Source: an uncultured Pseudomonadota bacterium (lineage in GTDB: Bacteria; Pseudomonadota; Gammaproteobacteria; Burkholderiales; SG8-39). Taken from it: a stretch of 7,268 nucleotides of DNA. The notes below the pieces were generated by a model. It did no database searches, had not been told where the DNA came from, and saw nothing but the letters and a program-made list of their open reading frames with translations. The translations under genes and the position numbers were made by a program. The first letter of the stretch is position 1, and the number at the start of each line of letters is the position of its first letter. The stretch spans positions 1 to 7,268 of the forward strand of contig CAIPGJ010000801.1 of assembly GCA_903864555.1 (NCBI GenBank), given 5' to 3'. This document shows positions 5,873 through 7,268 of this stretch, piece by piece.

Positions 5873-6949
5873 TTACATGATACGGGCGGCATTTCTCCCG
5901 GTCACTATCCCACTGATTTCACGCCCTGACTCTGGATTTTTGAGTTTCACCGCGTCGCCTAATTTCCCATCCTGCAATGCCTCGCTGCGCAGGGTGACTT
6001 GCAAACCGCCTGGCGTAGTCACCGTCAGAATGACAGTCTGGCCGCGTCGTACCAATATGGCGGGCCTGATATCGGCGGGGCGCAAAGCTTCTCCGGCCTG
6101 AAGGTTGCGCGCCAGTTCGCCAAATTCCAGGCCATTGAGGTCGACATAATAACGCTGGTTTGTATCCTTGGCGCTGACCGGCCCCATGACGAACATTGAA
6201 GCCTCTACCGGCTGACCCGCCACCAGATTCAGGCGAGTAACCAGGACTTGTCTGAATTCAGATAAGTCGTCTGCCAGAACGATGTGGCCGCTAGCAAGGT
6301 CCCGGGCCGCCCTGGCGCCCTGGGACGGCGCATTTCCCGCTGCCGCCCCGAGTGGGGCCAGTGCCCTCGACAGCGTCTCCAGACGATAGTTCTCTGGCGT
6401 TAGAGGCGCCCCCGAGTTAATCGGTCCCGTCAGTCGCAACACCTTGACCGTCTCATCTAGGTCGCGGGTCAGTAGCGCTGCGCCCGCAAGCAATGGGCGC
6501 TTCAGAATCCGCCCCAGCGCCAAGGATCTATCCTCGATGTCGCCGGCTGCCGTGGTGTGGTCCGAAGCGCGCAACAGGAGGTCCGACTCCACCAGGATCT
6601 GCCCTGCGGCCAAGTTGCGTCCGGCCACATAAATTTTGCGTTCAGGCCGCACGTTCACCTGAACGAAGACTTGCCAGGCAGGCGACTCACAACGTGCCTG
6701 AACCAGGTTCCGTGCTGGGAAGGGAAAATCAAAGCGCGCACCGCGAGGGCAAGCAGTCACCCTTAGCCGGCCATCCAGGGGCGGGATTTCAACCCGGTCC
6801 ACCGCCACCCCCGATTGGTCGGCAACCCAGGCCCTCACCCCGGCCAGCAGGCTATCCCTGGCCGCTTCCGCCGGATCGGCAGCAAAACCCGCGGTGGAAA
6901 ACCACAAAGTGAGTAACACGGAGAGGTAGGCAACAATATTTCGCGTCAT
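5873..6949 (-). CDS. flgA: FlgA P-ring assembly chaperone, extended form
   Basis: FlgA is the periplasmic chaperone that helps FlgI form the P ring around the rod. The 358-residue protein begins with a signal peptide (residues 1-23, cleavage likely after GFA). Residues ~28-105 match the FlgA N-domain, including the cysteine pair Cys67 (TACPRG) and Cys87 (ARCESP). Residues ~299-356 match the C-terminal beta domain (VRRGQTVILTVTTPGGLQVTLRS in part, then GDAVKLKNPESGREISGIVTG), typical of the family. Most FlgA proteins are ~220-240 residues with one SAF-like unit between these parts. Here ~190 residues fill the gap and read as three similar units: 106-164, 168-229 and 234-295, each with an early AG-type turn and a late (R)xLxAGxxLxxxDL motif. 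The start ATG has GAGG only 2 bases upstream, an unusually short spacing, but the signal peptide fixes the start. flgM lies downstream in the same direction after a long gap. Confidence 0.9.
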   Translation of the reverse strand: MTRNIVAYLSVLLTLWFSTAGFAADPAEAARDSLLAGVRAWVADQSGVAVDRVEIPPLDGRLRVTACPRGARFDFPFPARNLVQARCESPAWQVFVQVNVRPERKIYVAGRNLAAGQILVESDLLLRASDHTTAAGDIEDRSLALGRILKRPLLAGAALLTRDLDETVKVLRLTGPINSGAPLTPENYRLETLSRALAPLGAAAGNAPSQGARAARDLASGHIVLADDLSEFRQVLVTRLNLVAGQPVEASMFVMGPVSAKDTNQRYYVDLNGLEFGELARNLQAGEALRPADIRPAILVRRGQTVILTVTTPGGLQVTLRSEALQDGKLGDAVKLKNPESGREISGIVTGRNAARIM

Positions 6950-7009
6950 TTCCTCATATTTTACATTTTATGGTCGCCCGGTTGGTCTCGACCGAGCGCC
7001 GTTTTGCCA

Positions 7010-7090
7010 AAAAGCATGCTGGTGCGTATTTTGCTTTAGCAGTAACTGAGCAGGGCAGTGACCGTATTACAAACTTAGCGAAAAGCATGC
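7010..7090 (+). repeat. Two copies of AAAAGCATGC flanking the sigma54 promoter
   Basis: The exact 10-mer AAAAGCATGC occurs at 7010-7019, directly before the promoter, and at 7081-7090, about 35 bases after the expected transcription start. Each contains the palindrome GCATGC. They could be regulator sites or coincidence. Confidence 0.5.
7020..7035 (+). promoter_or_regulatory. Candidate sigma54 (RpoN) promoter
   Basis: TGGTGCGTATTTTGCT fits the -24/-12 consensus TGGCACG-N4-TTGCW: GG (7021-7022) and GC (7033-7034) are exactly 10 bases apart, the TTGC box is perfect, and two bases differ in the -24 box. Transcription would start near 7046, about 105 bases before the partial gene at 7153. Many rod/hook operons downstream of flgA use sigma54 promoters, which fits this place and direction. 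Confidence 0.65.
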
Positions 7091-7152
7091 GGCGGCTGGA
7101 ATGCCTAGCCTGCCGATTGGGCGCAGAAACATCACAAAGTCGACAAGCACCT

Positions 7153-7268
7153 ATGAAAATAAGCACTGAGATCGGGATGCCCCCCCCCAACTACAACTCG
7201 GACGCCCGCAGCGCTCAGCGAGCGGTGTCACAAATCGATTTTCAGCAACTGATGAAGAGCGCGGTCGC
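7153..7268 (+). CDS. Unidentified protein, N-terminal part only
   Basis: The frame from ATG 7153 stays open to the window end, giving 38 complete codons: MKISTEIGMPPPNYNSDA, then a more helical stretch with QRAVSQIDFQQLMKSAV. No family is recognisable from this much. There is no signal peptide and no clear ribosome-binding site; another ATG at 7177 has only GAG 6 bases upstream. The frame is open back to at least 6961, but the upstream translation does not look like protein. It follows the sigma54 promoter candidate, so a flagellar product is likely. It does not match the N-terminus of FlgB, FlgC or CheV as I know them. A polar, Pro-rich N-terminus leading into FxQLMxxAV is seen in some flagellum-linked lytic transglycosylases and FlgJ-like proteins, but that is speculation. 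Codons 10-12 are a run of nine Cs. Confidence 0.45.
   Translation, partial: MKISTEIGMPPPNYNSDARSAQRAVSQIDFQQLMKSAV

Noticed and set aside
7048..7063. Possible minus-strand sigma54 promoter for flgA (GG-N10-GC)
   Set aside because: The spacing fits, but the flanking bases match the -24 and -12 boxes poorly; GG-N10-GC alone is common in GC-rich DNA.
6970..7152. Upstream extension of the partial gene at 7153 in the same open frame
   Set aside because: The frame is open, but it would run through the sigma54 promoter and its start site, lacks a ribosome-binding site and does not read like a protein N-terminus.

Overview
This GC-rich window is part of a flagellar gene cluster from a Gram-negative bacterium. 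The gene set points to a gamma- or beta-proteobacterium-like lineage (Acidithiobacillia would also fit) with sigma54/sigma28-controlled flagella: a FlgT-family periplasmic protein, a very long Pro/Ser/Ala-rich FliK, a stand-alone FlhB C-terminal-domain protein next to it, a FlgN-FlgM-FlgA block, and recognisable sigma54 and sigma28 promoter elements. The species cannot be named from this sequence.

Layout. Positions 1-270 (+) hold the 3' end of an LPP20/FlgP-like lipoprotein gene, apparently broken by a one-base frameshift and an in-frame stop near the window edge. A FlgT-like gene follows 4 bases later (275-1531, +). The 184-base gap after it carries a 17-bp imperfect tandem repeat. Next come a small membrane-anchored LysM/FimV-like protein (1716-2171, +), a FliK hook-length control protein (2251-4470, +) and an FlhB C-domain protein (FlhX/FhlB type, 4480-4779, +). 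On the other strand are flgN (4764-5303), flgM (5329-5634) and flgA (5873-6949). The + and - blocks converge and overlap by 16 bases at 4764-4779. An AT-rich gap of about 240 bases separates flgM from flgA and holds a good sigma28 promoter candidate for flgM. Beyond flgA, a 203-base divergent intergenic region has a sigma54-type promoter (7020-7035, +) pointing at a gene that runs off the window (7153 onward).

How the genes fit together. FlgP/FlgT-type proteins build outer-membrane-associated rings around the basal body. FliK and the FlhB-like protein act in the export gate's switch from rod/hook to filament substrates. FlgN is the chaperone for the hook-filament junction proteins. FlgM is the anti-sigma28 factor exported after that switch. 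FlgA is the periplasmic chaperone for P-ring assembly. The window is therefore devoted to hook-length and export switching, late-gene control and ring assembly.

The most unusual points are an internal duplication of a ~68-residue module in FliK, a FlgA about half again the usual length with what look like three tandem SAF-like units, the LysM-like protein between flgT and fliK, the 17-bp tandem repeat, and the decayed flgP-like gene. I did not find a convincing wholly new system; these are variations on known flagellar machinery.
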